Shown piece after piece: positions 36,733 to 46,150 of a stretch of 64,000 bases of DNA. Under the pieces are notes generated by a model. That model was not told where the DNA came from, searched no databases, and saw only the letters and a program-made list of their open reading frames with translations. Origin of the DNA: Rhizobium grahamii CCGE 502 (GTDB taxonomy: Bacteria > Pseudomonadota > Alphaproteobacteria > Rhizobiales > Rhizobiaceae); the NCBI RefSeq assembly GCF_000298315.2, contig NZ_AEYE02000029.1, positions 463,193 to 527,192 of the forward strand. Reading direction: 5' to 3'. Made by a program: the position numbers and the translations under genes. Within the stretch, counting starts at the first letter, position 1. Every line of letters starts with the position of its first letter.

Positions 36733-38643
36733 CTACATTGGCGGAGAGCCGAATCCGCGCTTGCGCAGCGCTTCAGCAATCTCCTCGAGAATTACCGGAT
36801 CGTCGATCGTTGCCGGCATTTTCCACGGCACGCCATCGGCGATTTTCTGGATCGTGCCGCGCAAGATCTTGCCAGAGCGGGTCTTGGGAAGGCGGTCGAC
36901 GGTTATCGCCGTTTTGAAAGCAGCCACCGGGCCGATCGCTTCCCGGATGAGCTGCACGACCTCCGATTCGATCGCTGATGTTTCCCGTGAAACATTCTTT
37001 TTAAGGATAAGGAAACCGCAGGGTACCTGACCCTTCAACTGGTCGGCAATTCCGACCACCGCGCATTCGGCGACATCCGGGTGCGTGGCACAAACCTCTT
37101 CCATTGCGCCCGTTGATAGGCGGTGACCAGCACAGTTAATGATGTCGTCCGTGCGCGACATGATGAACAGATAACCATCCTCGTCGATGTAACCGGCATC
37201 TGCCGTTTTGTAATAGCCAGGAAATTCAGCCAAATAAGCTGAGTGGAAGCGCGCGTCGGCATTCCACAGAGTGGGCAGACAACCGGGAGGCAGGGGGAGC
37301 TGGACAACGACGTTGCCAAGTGTCCCCGGCGCAACCGCGTGGCCGGCGTCATCAAGAACGTGGATGCTGTAGCCGGGCATGGGGACCGAGGGGGAGCCAT
37401 GCTTCACCGGCAACACCTCAAGGCCGAGCGGATTCGCCACCATCGGCCATCCGGTTTCGGTCTGCCACCAATGATCAATCACGGGAACATCGAGCATACG
37501 CTCGGCCCACTTCAGTGTCTCCGGATCAGCGCGCTCTCCCGCCAGAAACAGAGCCCTGAAATTCGGCATGGAATACGTCTTGAGGTGAACACCTTCGCTA
37601 TCTTCGCGGCGAATGGCACGGAAGGCGGTGGGGGCGGTGAAGAGAACGCGAACGTCATGCTCCGAAGCGATTCGCCAGAAGACGCCGGCATCGGGTGTGC
37701 CGACCGGCTTGCCTTCAAAGATCACACTGGTGGCGCCTGCCAGCAGCGGCGCATAGACGATGTAGGAATGCCCGACAACCCAACCGATATCGGAGGCAGC
37801 CCAGAAGACTTCACCCTGCCGGATGCCGAAGATGTTCGCCATCGACCAATTGAGGGCGACCATATGACCGCCGTTGTCGCGCACAACGCCCTTAGGCTGG
37901 CCCGTGGTACCCGATGTGTAGAGAATATAGAGTTCGTCCGTAGCGCCGAGGGAAACGCATTCCACCTTCACTCCACGGTTTCTCGCAACAGCAGCTTCGA
38001 AATCCTCATCGCGACCATCGACTAGGTCTGCCGCAAGCTGCGGCCTCTGCAGGACAAGACAATGGGCTGGTTTTGACTTGGCGATGGCGATCGCTTGATC
38101 GACCAAAGGCTTGTAGGGCACCACCCGTCCCGGCTCGAGCCCGCAACTTGCGGTCACGATTAGTTTCGCTCCCGAATCGTCGATGCGCGCGGCAAGCTCG
38201 TTTGCGGCAAAGCCACCAAACACGACGGAATGGACAGCGCCGATGCGCGCGCATGCAAGCATGGAGAAGACTGCTTGCGGCACCATCGGCATGTAGATGA
38301 TAACGCGGTCGCCCTTTCCAATCCCACGTTCGCGCAGAGTCGCGGCGATGGCGCTCACTTCGGCAAGGACTTCACCGTAGCTAAAGATGGTCTTCGCACC
38401 GCCAATGGGGCTGTCGTAGATGAATGCGGTGTCGCCGCCGCGACCTGCCCGAACATGGCGATCCAAGCAATTATAGCAAGTATTGGTTTCCCCCCCGGGG
38501 AACCAACGGCCATATGGACCGCCCTCCCGTGAAAACGTCAGCTCCGGCTCTTTGAACCAGTCAATTTCTGCCGCCGCCTCCTGCCAGAAGGCCTCGGGAT
38601 CGTCCTTCCATCTGGCATAGGTTCGCTGATAGCCACCCTGCAT
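36733..38643 (-). CDS. prpE: propionyl-CoA synthetase-type acyl-CoA ligase
   Basis: AMP-forming acyl-CoA ligase of 636 aa, related to Acs but with PrpE features: 'GGETNTCYNCLDRHV', 'IYDSPIGGAKTIFSYGE', the A3 motif YTSGTTGQPKGVVRDNGG, the binding-pocket helix 'ALNWSMANIFGI', and C-terminal [17 protein letters not shown] with the acylation-site lysine. It probably activates propionate or another short-chain acid. The ATG follows GGGGAGGAG. Residues about 550-555 (NVSRET) are encoded by a parS-like 16-mer. The distinction between propionate and other short acyl substrates cannot be settled by reading. Confidence 0.88.
   Translation of the reverse strand: MQGGYQRTYARWKDDPEAFWQEAAAEIDWFKEPELTFSREGGPYGRWFPGGETNTCYNCLDRHVRAGRGGDTAFIYDSPIGGAKTIFSYGEVLAEVSAIAATLRERGIGKGDRVIIYMPMVPQAVFSMLACARIGAVHSVVFGGFAANELAARIDDSGAKLIVTASCGLEPGRVVPYKPLVDQAIAIAKSKPAHCLVLQRPQLAADLVDGRDEDFEAAVARNRGVKVECVSLGATDELYILYTSGTTGQPKGVVRDNGGHMVALNWSMANIFGIRQGEVFWAASDIGWVVGHSYIVYAPLLAGATSVIFEGKPVGTPDAGVFWRIASEHDVRVLFTAPTAFRAIRREDSEGVHLKTYSMPNFRALFLAGERADPETLKWAERMLDVPVIDHWWQTETGWPMVANPLGLEVLPVKHGSPSVPMPGYSIHVLDDAGHAVAPGTLGNVVVQLPLPPGCLPTLWNADARFHSAYLAEFPGYYKTADAGYIDEDGYLFIMSRTDDIINCAGHRLSTGAMEEVCATHPDVAECAVVGIADQLKGQVPCGFLILKKNVSRETSAIESEVVQLIREAIGPVAAFKTAITVDRLPKTRSGKILRGTIQKIADGVPWKMPATIDDPVILEEIAEALRKRGFGSPPM
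36979..36994. other. parS: parS-like site 1 (inside prpE)
   Basis: TGTTTCCCGTGAAACA matches the parS consensus TGTTTCACGTGAAACA at 15 of 16 positions. It lies about 15.6 kb left of the putative origin and reads Val-Ser-Arg-Glu-Thr in the prpE frame. Confidence 0.75.
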
Positions 38644-38725
38644 CTGCTCCTCCCCAGGACATGCAAGTTACCTTAGCAATCTAGGAGAGGCTGGGCAGGA
38701 GAGGAAGCCCGACGAAAGCAGCGTA

Positions 38726-39385
38726 TCAGCGGGCGCCGAAAATTGCGGATCCCACGCGGACGCTGGTCGCCCCAAAGGCGATCGCCGTTTCATAGTCCCC
38801 GGACATTCCCATCGACAATTTCTCGATGCCGCCAGCCCTCGCGAGCTGCGCCAGCAACGCGAAATGCGGGCCTGGATTTTCGTCTGCGGGCGGAATGCAC
38901 ATCAATCCCTCAATGGCGAGGCCGAGCTCGTCGCGGCAAAAAGCGACAAACTGCATCGTCTCTTTGGGTGCGATTCCCGCCTTCTGCGGCTCAAGCCCGG
39001 TATTCACCTGAACGTAGAGGCGAGGGGTCTTCGCCTGAAGCTTCATCTCATCGGCAAGTGCGCGGGCAATTTTTTCGCGATCAACAGTTTCGATGACATC
39101 AAACAGCGCCACTGCTTCCGCTGCCTTGTTCGACTGCAGAGGTCCAATCAGATGGAGTTCGATGCCGGGTGTCTCAGCTTTCAGATCAGGCCACTTTCCC
39201 TGGCTTTCCTGGACCCGGTTCTCGCCAAATATTCGCTGTCCCGCCTGGAGCGCTGGGCGAATCGCGTCTGCGTCGAATGTCTTCGAGACGGCAACCAGCT
39301 GAACCGACCCATCCGGTCGTCTGCCTTGCAGCTCGGCTGCTGCAATACGCGAGCGCACATCGTTCAATCGCTCTTCTAGTTCCAT
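38726..39385 (-). CDS. YggS/PROSC family PLP-binding homeostasis protein
   Basis: 219-aa single-domain PLP protein with an alanine-racemase-like TIM barrel. The PLP-binding lysine lies in LVAVSKTFDADAI (about residues 32-36); GENRVQESQGKW, 'ELHLIGPLQSNK' and 'LSMGMSGDYETAIAFG' are signature segments. Family members buffer free PLP and affect amino-acid pools rather than acting as racemases. The ATG at 39385 (MELEERL) with GAGG upstream is preferred to the frame start at 39421. Divergent from leuS. Confidence 0.92.
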   Translation of the reverse strand: MELEERLNDVRSRIAAAELQGRRPDGSVQLVAVSKTFDADAIRPALQAGQRIFGENRVQESQGKWPDLKAETPGIELHLIGPLQSNKAAEAVALFDVIETVDREKIARALADEMKLQAKTPRLYVQVNTGLEPQKAGIAPKETMQFVAFCRDELGLAIEGLMCIPPADENPGPHFALLAQLARAGGIEKLSMGMSGDYETAIAFGATSVRVGSAIFGAR

Positions 39386-39583
39386 CGTTCGCCTCGAGAT
39401 GTCGCGTGAGAAGATTGCCATGCACTAAACGCCCGGGCTGTGCTTGCCAAGGCCCACATGCTTGAAATCGTGGCTGGAAGACCGAGATCGGGAGGTGCTG
39501 GCGCCCGTAAAACTTGACGCTACCGTGGTTTCATGGTGAAGGTCACCACCAACTTCCCCTGATTTTCTGGAAATACGAATACC

Positions 39584-42214
39584 ATGGCTACCGAACGTTA
39601 TAACCCGCGCGATGCCGAACCTCGCTGGCAGCAGAAATGGAACGAGGCGAAGGTCTTCGAGACCGACAACAGCGATCCGCGCGAGAAGTATTACGTCCTC
39701 GAGATGTTTCCGTATCCGTCCGGTCGCATCCACATGGGCCATGTGCGGAACTACGCGATGGGCGATGTCGTCGCCCGCTACAAGCGCGCTCGCGGCTACA
39801 ATGTCCTGCATCCGATGGGCTGGGACGCTTTTGGCATGCCGGCTGAAAACGCGGCGATGGAACGGGGCGTCCATCCCGCGTCCTGGACCTATCAGAATAT
39901 TGCCTCCATGAAGTCCCAATTGAAGGCGATGGGCCTGTCGTTGGACTGGAGCCGCGAATTCGCAACCTGCGACGTCGCTTACTACCAGCACCAACAGCAT
40001 CTCTTCCTGGATTTCCTGGAGAAGGGGCTTGTCTATCGCAAGCAGTCGAAGGTCAATTGGGACCCGGTCGACAACACGGTACTCGCCAACGAGCAAGTGA
40101 TCGACGGCCGCGGCTGGCGTTCAGGTGCGCTGGTCGAGCAACGAGAATTGACGCAGTGGTTCTTCAAGATCACCGACTTCAGCCAAGATCTGCTCGACGC
40201 GCTGGACACGCTTGATCAGTGGCCGGAGAAGGTCCGGCTCATGCAGAAGAATTGGATCGGACGCTCCGAGGGCATGATGCTGCGCTGGGAGATTGTCCAG
40301 CAGACGGCGCCAGCCGGAGAAACCGAGATCGAAGTCTATACGACCCGACCGGACACTTTGTTTGGTGCCTCGTTCCTGGCCATCGCGGCCGACCATCCGC
40401 TGGCGAAGGATGCTGCGGCGAAGAATCCGGCTATCGATGCTTTCTGCGAAGAATGCCGTCGTGCCGGCACCTCGCTCGCGGCGCTGGAAACCGCGGAGAA
40501 GAAGGGCATCGATACCGGGATTCGGGTAAGGCACCCTCTTGATCCCTCATGGGAACTGCCTGTCTATGTCGCGAACTTCGTTCTAATGGACTATGGCACT
40601 GGAGCGATTTTTGGTTGCCCATCGGGCGATCAGCGCGACCTCGATTTCGCACGCAAGTACGGTCTGCCCGTTGTTCCGGTTGTCATGCCAGCAGATGGCG
40701 ATGCCGCGACGTTCAGCGTCGGCGACGTGGCCTATGACGGTGATGGCGTAATGATCAATTCGCGTTTCCTCGATGGCAAGAACACAACTGAAGCATTCGA
40801 GATCGTTGCCGACCGCCTGACATCAATGACGCTCGGCAATGCTCCACAAGGAGAGCGCAAGGTGAACTTCCGCCTGCGCGATTGGGGCATTTCACGCCAG
40901 CGCTATTGGGGCTGCCCGATACCGGTCATCCATTGTGATGACTGCGGTGTCGTTCCCGTTCCGAAGAAGGATCTGCCGGTAAAGCTGCCCGAGGACGTTA
41001 CCTTCGATCAGCCCGGCAATCCACTCGATCGTCATCCGACGTGGCGGCATGTCGGCTGCCCGCAGTGCGGCAAGGATGCGCGGCGTGAAACCGACACGAT
41101 GGACACCTTTGTCGATTCGAGCTGGTATTTCACGCGCTTTACCGCACCCTGGGAGGACAAGCCGACCGACGCCAGCGCTGCCAATCGATGGCTCCCGGTC
41201 GATCAATATATTGGCGGCATCGAGCACGCCATCCTGCATCTGCTCTACTCGCGTTTCTTCACCCGAGCGATGCGCGAGACGGGTCACGTCGACGCCAAGG
41301 AGCCGTTCAAGGGTCTCTTTACGCAGGGTATGGTCGTGCACGAGACATACAGCCGCGGCTCGGGAACGAGCCGCGAATGGGTCGCGCCCGCCGACATTCG
41401 CATTGAAGAGCTCGACGGCAAACGCCGCGCCTATCATCTCTCCGACGGGGAAGAAATCGCGATCGGATCGATCGAGAAGATGTCGAAGTCAAAGAAGAAT
41501 GTCGTTGATCCGGACGATATCATCGCATCTTACGGTGCCGACACTGCCCGCTTCTTCGTCCTCTCGGACTCGCCGCCGGAACGGGATGTCATCTGGTCGG
41601 AAGCAGGCGTGGAGGGAGCCCACCGGTTTACACAACGGTTGTGGCGTTTGATTGCTGAAGCCGCGGATAATCTTAAAGGTGTCGCTGTGACTCCGGCTAA
41701 GGATGGCGAAGGGCAGGCGATCTCGCAGATCGCCCATAAGACGCTGAAAGCTGTTCAGAACGACTATGATCGACTGTGGTTCAACAAGGCTGTCGCGCGG
41801 ATTTATGAACTCGTCAATGCGATTGCATCGCCGCTGACCAAAGTCGCCGCGGGCGAGGGCGACCTCGCCTATCGCGCTGCCGTGCGTGACGCTGCGGAGA
41901 TCCTTATCCAACTAGTGGCGCCGATGACGCCCCACCTGGCCGAGGAATGCTGGGCAGCGCTCGGCAACAGTGGTTTGCTGGCACACACCGATTGGCCGCG
42001 TTACGATGCCGCCCTCGTCGTTGAAAACGATGTGGTTTTGCCGGTTCAGATCAACGGCAAGAAGCGCGCCGAATTGACAATTTCGCGCGACGCAGATCAG
42101 AATGCCGTCACCGAGGCCGTATTAGCATTGGACGACGTTAAGAGGGCTCTGAACGGTCAGGCGCCCAAGAAGATCATTGTGGTTCCGCAAAGGATTGTGA
42201 ACATTGTCGTTTGA
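39584..42214 (+). CDS. leuS: leucyl-tRNA synthetase
   Basis: Class I aminoacyl-tRNA synthetase of 876 aa. The HIGH-type motif is [18 protein letters not shown] (about residues 43-60). The CP1 editing domain contains [12 protein letters not shown], a zinc-type Cys cluster follows (CDDCGV, then CPQCGK), and the catalytic KMSKS loop reads [15 protein letters not shown] (about 632-646). The C-terminal tRNA-binding part ends in '[14 protein letters not shown]'. It heads the leuS-lptE-holA transcription unit; the last codons overlap the lptE start. Confidence 0.98.
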   Translation: MATERYNPRDAEPRWQQKWNEAKVFETDNSDPREKYYVLEMFPYPSGRIHMGHVRNYAMGDVVARYKRARGYNVLHPMGWDAFGMPAENAAMERGVHPASWTYQNIASMKSQLKAMGLSLDWSREFATCDVAYYQHQQHLFLDFLEKGLVYRKQSKVNWDPVDNTVLANEQVIDGRGWRSGALVEQRELTQWFFKITDFSQDLLDALDTLDQWPEKVRLMQKNWIGRSEGMMLRWEIVQQTAPAGETEIEVYTTRPDTLFGASFLAIAADHPLAKDAAAKNPAIDAFCEECRRAGTSLAALETAEKKGIDTGIRVRHPLDPSWELPVYVANFVLMDYGTGAIFGCPSGDQRDLDFARKYGLPVVPVVMPADGDAATFSVGDVAYDGDGVMINSRFLDGKNTTEAFEIVADRLTSMTLGNAPQGERKVNFRLRDWGISRQRYWGCPIPVIHCDDCGVVPVPKKDLPVKLPEDVTFDQPGNPLDRHPTWRHVGCPQCGKDARRETDTMDTFVDSSWYFTRFTAPWEDKPTDASAANRWLPVDQYIGGIEHAILHLLYSRFFTRAMRETGHVDAKEPFKGLFTQGMVVHETYSRGSGTSREWVAPADIRIEELDGKRRAYHLSDGEEIAIGSIEKMSKSKKNVVDPDDIIASYGADTARFFVLSDSPPERDVIWSEAGVEGAHRFTQRLWRLIAEAADNLKGVAVTPAKDGEGQAISQIAHKTLKAVQNDYDRLWFNKAVARIYELVNAIASPLTKVAAGEGDLAYRAAVRDAAEILIQLVAPMTPHLAEECWAALGNSGLLAHTDWPRYDAALVVENDVVLPVQINGKKRAELTISRDADQNAVTEAVLALDDVKRALNGQAPKKIIVVPQRIVNIVV

Positions 42215-42725
42215 TATCGCTTTCAAGCTGGTGCGTGGCACCGGTATTGCCGCAATCCTTGCGTCGACGGCCTTTCTCGCATCCTGCCAACTTCGGCCCC
42301 TTTATTCGGAGAGCTCGGGCGTCGCCGGCAGGCTCTCGTCGGTCGGCTTCTCGGAAGCGACCAGCCGTGTCGGGCAAGAGGTTCGCAATCGGCTGATCTT
42401 CATCGCGTCACGCGGCGCCGGCGAGCCTGCGAACCCCGACTACGAGGTGGAATTGAGCGTTCGGTCGAACATCATCAGCACATTGCTCGTCGCGTCGTCG
42501 GATGAGTCGCTGGCTGGCCGTGCAACGGTCAGCGTCGACTATACCCTGAAGTCGACGAAGGACGGCCATGTAATAAAGGCCGGAAACCGCTATGCGACGG
42601 CCCTGCTTGATTTTCCGGGTCAGGAGTTTGCGAAGCAGCGTGCCATTCGTGATGCCGAAAATCGCGCAGCGCGGCAGGCCGCCGAGTTCGTTGGCGCCGA
42701 TATCGCGGCTGCGCTCGGCCGCTGA
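42204..42725 (+). CDS. lptE: LPS-assembly lipoprotein LptE
   Basis: 173-aa outer-membrane lipoprotein that plugs the LptD barrel and helps deliver lipopolysaccharide to the cell surface. It has a lipoprotein signal peptide with lipobox LASC (Cys about residue 28) and the typical '[12 protein letters not shown]' beginning of the mature chain. The start appears to be TTG at 42204, inside the end of leuS (11-base overlap), with AAGGA upstream. The leuS-lptE-holA order is the same as in many Gram-negatives (where lptE was called rlpB), and that supports the assignment. Confidence 0.85.
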   Translation: MSFDIAFKLVRGTGIAAILASTAFLASCQLRPLYSESSGVAGRLSSVGFSEATSRVGQEVRNRLIFIASRGAGEPANPDYEVELSVRSNIISTLLVASSDESLAGRATVSVDYTLKSTKDGHVIKAGNRYATALLDFPGQEFAKQRAIRDAENRAARQAAEFVGADIAAALGR

Positions 42726-42736
42726 GGAGCGGAAGC

Positions 42737-43771
42737 GTGGTGGAAATCAAATCGCATGAGTTTGAAGGCTTTCTCGAGCGATCCGCCCGCAACTACCGCC
42801 TATTCGTCATCTACGGACCAGATCGTGGCCTTGTTTCCGAGCGCGCAACACTAATCGCGGGCAAGACCGGAGTTTCGCTCGACGATCCCTTCTCCCTGAT
42901 AAAGCTCGACGTTTCCGATTTGCAGCGGGATCAAGGCCGTCTACTGGACGAGGCAGGGGCAATCGGCCTCTTCGGCGGGGACAAACTTATCTGGATACGC
43001 GGAGCGGCGAACGAGAAATATCTCGTCGACTCTCTCCAGGCTTTATCAATCGACACGCCGGACGCCACGTACGTTATCGTCGAAGCTGGGGATCTGAAGA
43101 AGGGATCCCTACTGCGAAAGGCAACCGAAGCGGCCCGCAATGTGGTGGCGATCCCCTGCTACGCGGATGACACCCGTGCGCTAAACAGCCTCATAGACAG
43201 CGAACTCTCGAGCGCCGGGATCGGCATCACGCCGGCCGCACGGCAAGCTTTGCTAGAGCTCATCGGGGGAGATCGTATTGCTTCGCGCAATGAACTGCGA
43301 AAGCTCGCACTCTATTGCCGCGGAAAATCGACGATCGAAGAACACCACGTTACGGAGATCATTGGCGACGCCAGCGCGATCTCCGTGGATGACGCCGTCG
43401 ATGCGGTGCTGAACGGCAATTCGGCAAATTTTCTGCACGCGATGCAGAAGATTATATCGTCCAAGACCGCCGTATTCCTTGTTGTTCAGGCCTGCCTAAA
43501 GCAATTTCAACTGCTTGACGCAATGAAGACGGAGATGGACGAGAAGCGATTGCCTGCTGCGCAGGTCATGCAGGCGTTAGGCCGCCACCTTCACTTTCGA
43601 CGAAAGCCAATCATCGAGCAGGCACTCCGAACCTGGTCCGCTGAGGCCTTGGCGCGGGAGGCAAATCGTCTGCAGGCCGCAATTCTACAAACCCGCAAGC
43701 GTGCTGTCTTAGAAGACAGCATCGTCCTACAAACGCTGCTTTCAACGACGCTACAATCGGCACGTCGGTAG
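42737..43771 (+). CDS. holA: DNA polymerase III delta subunit
   Basis: Clamp-loader delta subunit, 344 aa, which opens the beta clamp. Delta proteins keep few motifs, but the N-terminal 'FLERSARNYRLFVIYGPDRGLV', 'LIWIRGA' and the middle lid 'LIGGDRIASRNELRKLALY' are typical. The start is GTG at 42737 (a second GTG at 42740), preceded by GAGGAGCGG. It lies 11 bases after lptE and converges on parB, whose stop is only 7 bases away. A role in replication fits the origin-proximal location. Confidence 0.92.
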   Translation: MVEIKSHEFEGFLERSARNYRLFVIYGPDRGLVSERATLIAGKTGVSLDDPFSLIKLDVSDLQRDQGRLLDEAGAIGLFGGDKLIWIRGAANEKYLVDSLQALSIDTPDATYVIVEAGDLKKGSLLRKATEAARNVVAIPCYADDTRALNSLIDSELSSAGIGITPAARQALLELIGGDRIASRNELRKLALYCRGKSTIEEHHVTEIIGDASAISVDDAVDAVLNGNSANFLHAMQKIISSKTAVFLVVQACLKQFQLLDAMKTEMDEKRLPAAQVMQALGRHLHFRRKPIIEQALRTWSAEALAREANRLQAAILQTRKRAVLEDSIVLQTLLSTTLQSARR

Positions 43772-43778
43772 CTTCTAC

Positions 43779-44663
43779 CTAGCGACGCTCCAGAAGTCGG
43801 CAGATTTCTTCCAATTGTTCCAATGACTTATAAGAGATTCGAATCTGTCCGCCGCTTGCTTTATGATTGATCGCAACGTCCAGGCCGAGTGCATCCGACA
43901 GAGTCCGCTCCAAGGCGAGCGTGTCCGAATCCTTCTGATCCTTTTGGTGCCCTGCAGCCCTTGGCTCTGATTGAGCCTTAATATCGCTTTGAGCCAGTCG
44001 TTCGGCGTCGCGCACCGACATACCCTTTGCGACAATTGTGCGGGCGAGGGCGGTCGGATCGGAGGTCGGCACCAAGGCTCGGGCGTGGCCAGCCGAGAGG
44101 CTACCCGCAGCCAACAAGTCGCGAACCGGCTCCGGCAACTTCAGGAGACGCAGCGAATTCGCAACATGACTACGACTCTTGCCGATAATTTCGCCGAGAT
44201 CATTCTGCGTATAACCGTACTCCGCCATCAGCTGATCATAGCCTAGCGCCTCTTCCAGCGGATTGAGGTCGGAGCGCTGCACGTTCTCAACAATCGCGAT
44301 CTCGAGCGCAGTCTTATCATCTACGTCGCGCACGATCACCGGGATTTCTACGAGGCCGGCTAACTGCGCCGCCCGCCACCGTCTTTCGCCGGCGATGATC
44401 TCGAACTGATTGCTTGCAAGCGTGCGAACTACGACCGGCTGGACAATACCGTGTTGACGGATAGAACTCGCGAGTTCATGCAGTTCGCCATCATCAAAGA
44501 AACGCCGCGGGTTCCGCGGGTTCCGGCTGACGAATTCGATCGGAACCATACGATCGGCGCTGACGCCCGGCTTTGCGGTATCAACCGGAATCGGCTGATC
44601 CATCTCGCCAATCAATGCAGCTAAGCCGCGACCAAGTCTTCTCTTCGAGACATCATCGTTCAT
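43779..44663 (-). CDS. parB: chromosome-partitioning protein ParB
   Basis: 294-aa CTP-dependent DNA clamp that loads at parS and spreads over the origin domain. The N-terminus has the ParA-stimulating basic segment SKRRLGRGLAALIGE. The N-domain carries box I (NPRNPRRFF) and box II GERRWRAAQLAG, which bind CTP. The helix-turn-helix region (YGYTQNDLGEIIGKSRSHVA, about 140-160) recognises parS, and a dimerisation domain lies at the C-terminus. It follows parA by 26 bases, and at least five parS-like sites occur in this window. Confidence 0.97.
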   Translation of the reverse strand: MNDDVSKRRLGRGLAALIGEMDQPIPVDTAKPGVSADRMVPIEFVSRNPRNPRRFFDDGELHELASSIRQHGIVQPVVVRTLASNQFEIIAGERRWRAAQLAGLVEIPVIVRDVDDKTALEIAIVENVQRSDLNPLEEALGYDQLMAEYGYTQNDLGEIIGKSRSHVANSLRLLKLPEPVRDLLAAGSLSAGHARALVPTSDPTALARTIVAKGMSVRDAERLAQSDIKAQSEPRAAGHQKDQKDSDTLALERTLSDALGLDVAINHKASGGQIRISYKSLEQLEEICRLLERR

Positions 44664-44689
44664 GAATAACTCGCCATTCTTTCTTCAAA

Positions 44690-45484
44690 TCACGCCGCGA
44701 GACGTTGGCGCTCGCGCTGGATAACCTCAGATGCCAACTGGAGATACGCCTGGCTCCCGGCACACTTCAGATCATACAGAATTGCCGGCTTTCCATAGGA
44801 CGGCGCTTCCGAAACGCGAACATTTCGCGGAATCAACGTGTGGTAGACTTTCTCTCCGAGGTGGGTGCGTACATCGTTAACAACCTGTTGCGCCAAATTG
44901 TTGCGAGAATCGAACATTGTCAGCACGATGCCTTGGATATCGAGGTTGGGGTTAACGGTACGCCGAACCTGATCGACAGTCTCCAAGAGCTGACTAAGAC
45001 CCTCGAGGGCGAAAAATTCGCATTGCAGTGGCACAAGCACCGAATGCGCCGCAGCCATCGCGTTCATCGTCAGGAGATTGAAGGAGGGCGGGCAATCGAC
45101 AAGAATATAGGAGAAGCGGAAAGCATCCTCTTTGGCTACAGCCTTCTTCAGCTTGAAGACGCGATCACTTTGGCTCGCGATTTCCATCTCGACACCGAGC
45201 AGATCCATTGTCGAAGGCACTATATATAGGTTGGGTACTGCAGTCTCCTGCGCCACCTCTTCCACAGAGCAATCATCCAAAAGCAAGTCATAGGAAGATA
45301 GCCGGCGATGTTTCCGGTCAATACCCAGGCCGGTGCTGGCGTTGCCTTGGGGATCGAGGTCAACGATCAAAACACGCTCGCCGATCGCAGCCAGGGCGGT
45401 CGCCAGGTTGATAGCCGTCGTCGTCTTGCCAACGCCGCCCTTCTGATTTGCAATGGTGATTATACGATTTCGTTCGCCAGCCAT
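44690..45484 (-). CDS. parA: chromosome-partitioning ATPase ParA
   Basis: 264-aa deviant Walker-A ATPase that segregates ParB-parS complexes. The motifs are KGGVGKTTTAINLATAL (P-loop with signature lysine, about 15-31), 'LIVDLDPQGNASTGLGID', and 'YILVDCPPSFNLLTMNAM'. The chain is of chromosomal (short) type without the N-terminal HTH seen in plasmid ParA. The ATG at 45484 is preferred over an in-frame TTG at 45490. It lies 17 bases after rsmG in the run mnmG-rsmG-parA-parB. Confidence 0.97.
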   Translation of the reverse strand: MAGERNRIITIANQKGGVGKTTTAINLATALAAIGERVLIVDLDPQGNASTGLGIDRKHRRLSSYDLLLDDCSVEEVAQETAVPNLYIVPSTMDLLGVEMEIASQSDRVFKLKKAVAKEDAFRFSYILVDCPPSFNLLTMNAMAAAHSVLVPLQCEFFALEGLSQLLETVDQVRRTVNPNLDIQGIVLTMFDSRNNLAQQVVNDVRTHLGEKVYHTLIPRNVRVSEAPSYGKPAILYDLKCAGSQAYLQLASEVIQRERQRLAA

Positions 45485-45501
45485 AGCCAAAGCCCGATCT
45501 G

Positions 45502-46119
45502 TTAAGCCAATCGTCGAGTGTTGAAGATCTCCAGAATAACGGAATCCTCTTCGACAGCGCTCTTATGTTCTAACAGATCGAATCGCCACTCACCACGCGC
45601 TTTCTCGATCTCGGCGCGGTAATCCCGTCCTTTATGGAAATAAGCACGAAGATTCGCATTCTTCTGCGACCACGGCTCGACATAGACCAGGAGCCTTGTG
45701 AGGTCTGCAAGCGCTCGAGCAGAGACAAAATCGCATCTTTCGATAATCGCCGGAGCGTCTTCGATTCGCTCGATGTGTATGGATCCTCTGGCACCGGTCT
45801 CGCGAAGCGCCGCGCGGAGAAACGCAGCCTTCTTGCGGTTGCTCTCAACCAGATGAACCCATCCACCACCGAGTTCGGCAAGCATAATAGCCGTTACGAC
45901 GCCAGGGAAGCCACCGCCGCTACCGAGGTCAACCCAGGTGAGGGGCGACGATTGGATCTGAAAGATTTGAGCGGAGTCTGCAATATGTCGGTTCCAGGCA
46001 TCATTTAGCGTGGACGGTGCAGTGAGATTGATAGTCTTTGCCCACTTCTGGAAAAGGGCCACAAAATGTTCAAGGCGCTCCTGTGTTTCACGTGAAACAC
46101 GCCGACCGTTTAGGTGCAT
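45502..46119 (-). CDS. rsmG: 16S rRNA (guanine-527-N7) methyltransferase RsmG (GidB)
   Basis: 205-aa SAM-dependent methyltransferase. '[20 protein letters not shown]' and the SAM-binding [14 protein letters not shown] (about 67-80) are diagnostic. The ATG at 46119 ([13 protein letters not shown]) is chosen because homologous rhizobial proteins begin this way; a longer frame to 46182 would overlap mnmG by 32 bases. Codons 8-12 (VSRET) coincide with a perfect parS site, so the N-terminus is under double constraint. Part of the mnmG-rsmG-parA-parB cluster. Confidence 0.93.
   Translation of the reverse strand: MHLNGRRVSRETQERLEHFVALFQKWAKTINLTAPSTLNDAWNRHIADSAQIFQIQSSPLTWVDLGSGGGFPGVVTAIMLAELGGGWVHLVESNRKKAAFLRAALRETGARGSIHIERIEDAPAIIERCDFVSARALADLTRLLVYVEPWSQKNANLRAYFHKGRDYRAEIEKARGEWRFDLLEHKSAVEEDSVILEIFNTRRLA
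46084..46099. other. parS: parS site 2 (perfect, inside rsmG)
   Basis: TGTTTCACGTGAAACA, an exact consensus palindrome, extended by flanking G and C to an 18-bp perfect palindrome (46083-46100). It lies 6.5 kb left of the putative origin and encodes VSRET of RsmG. Confidence 0.95.
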
Positions 46120-46150
46120 GATAGGACTCTCGTAAATTGCAATAGGCGCT

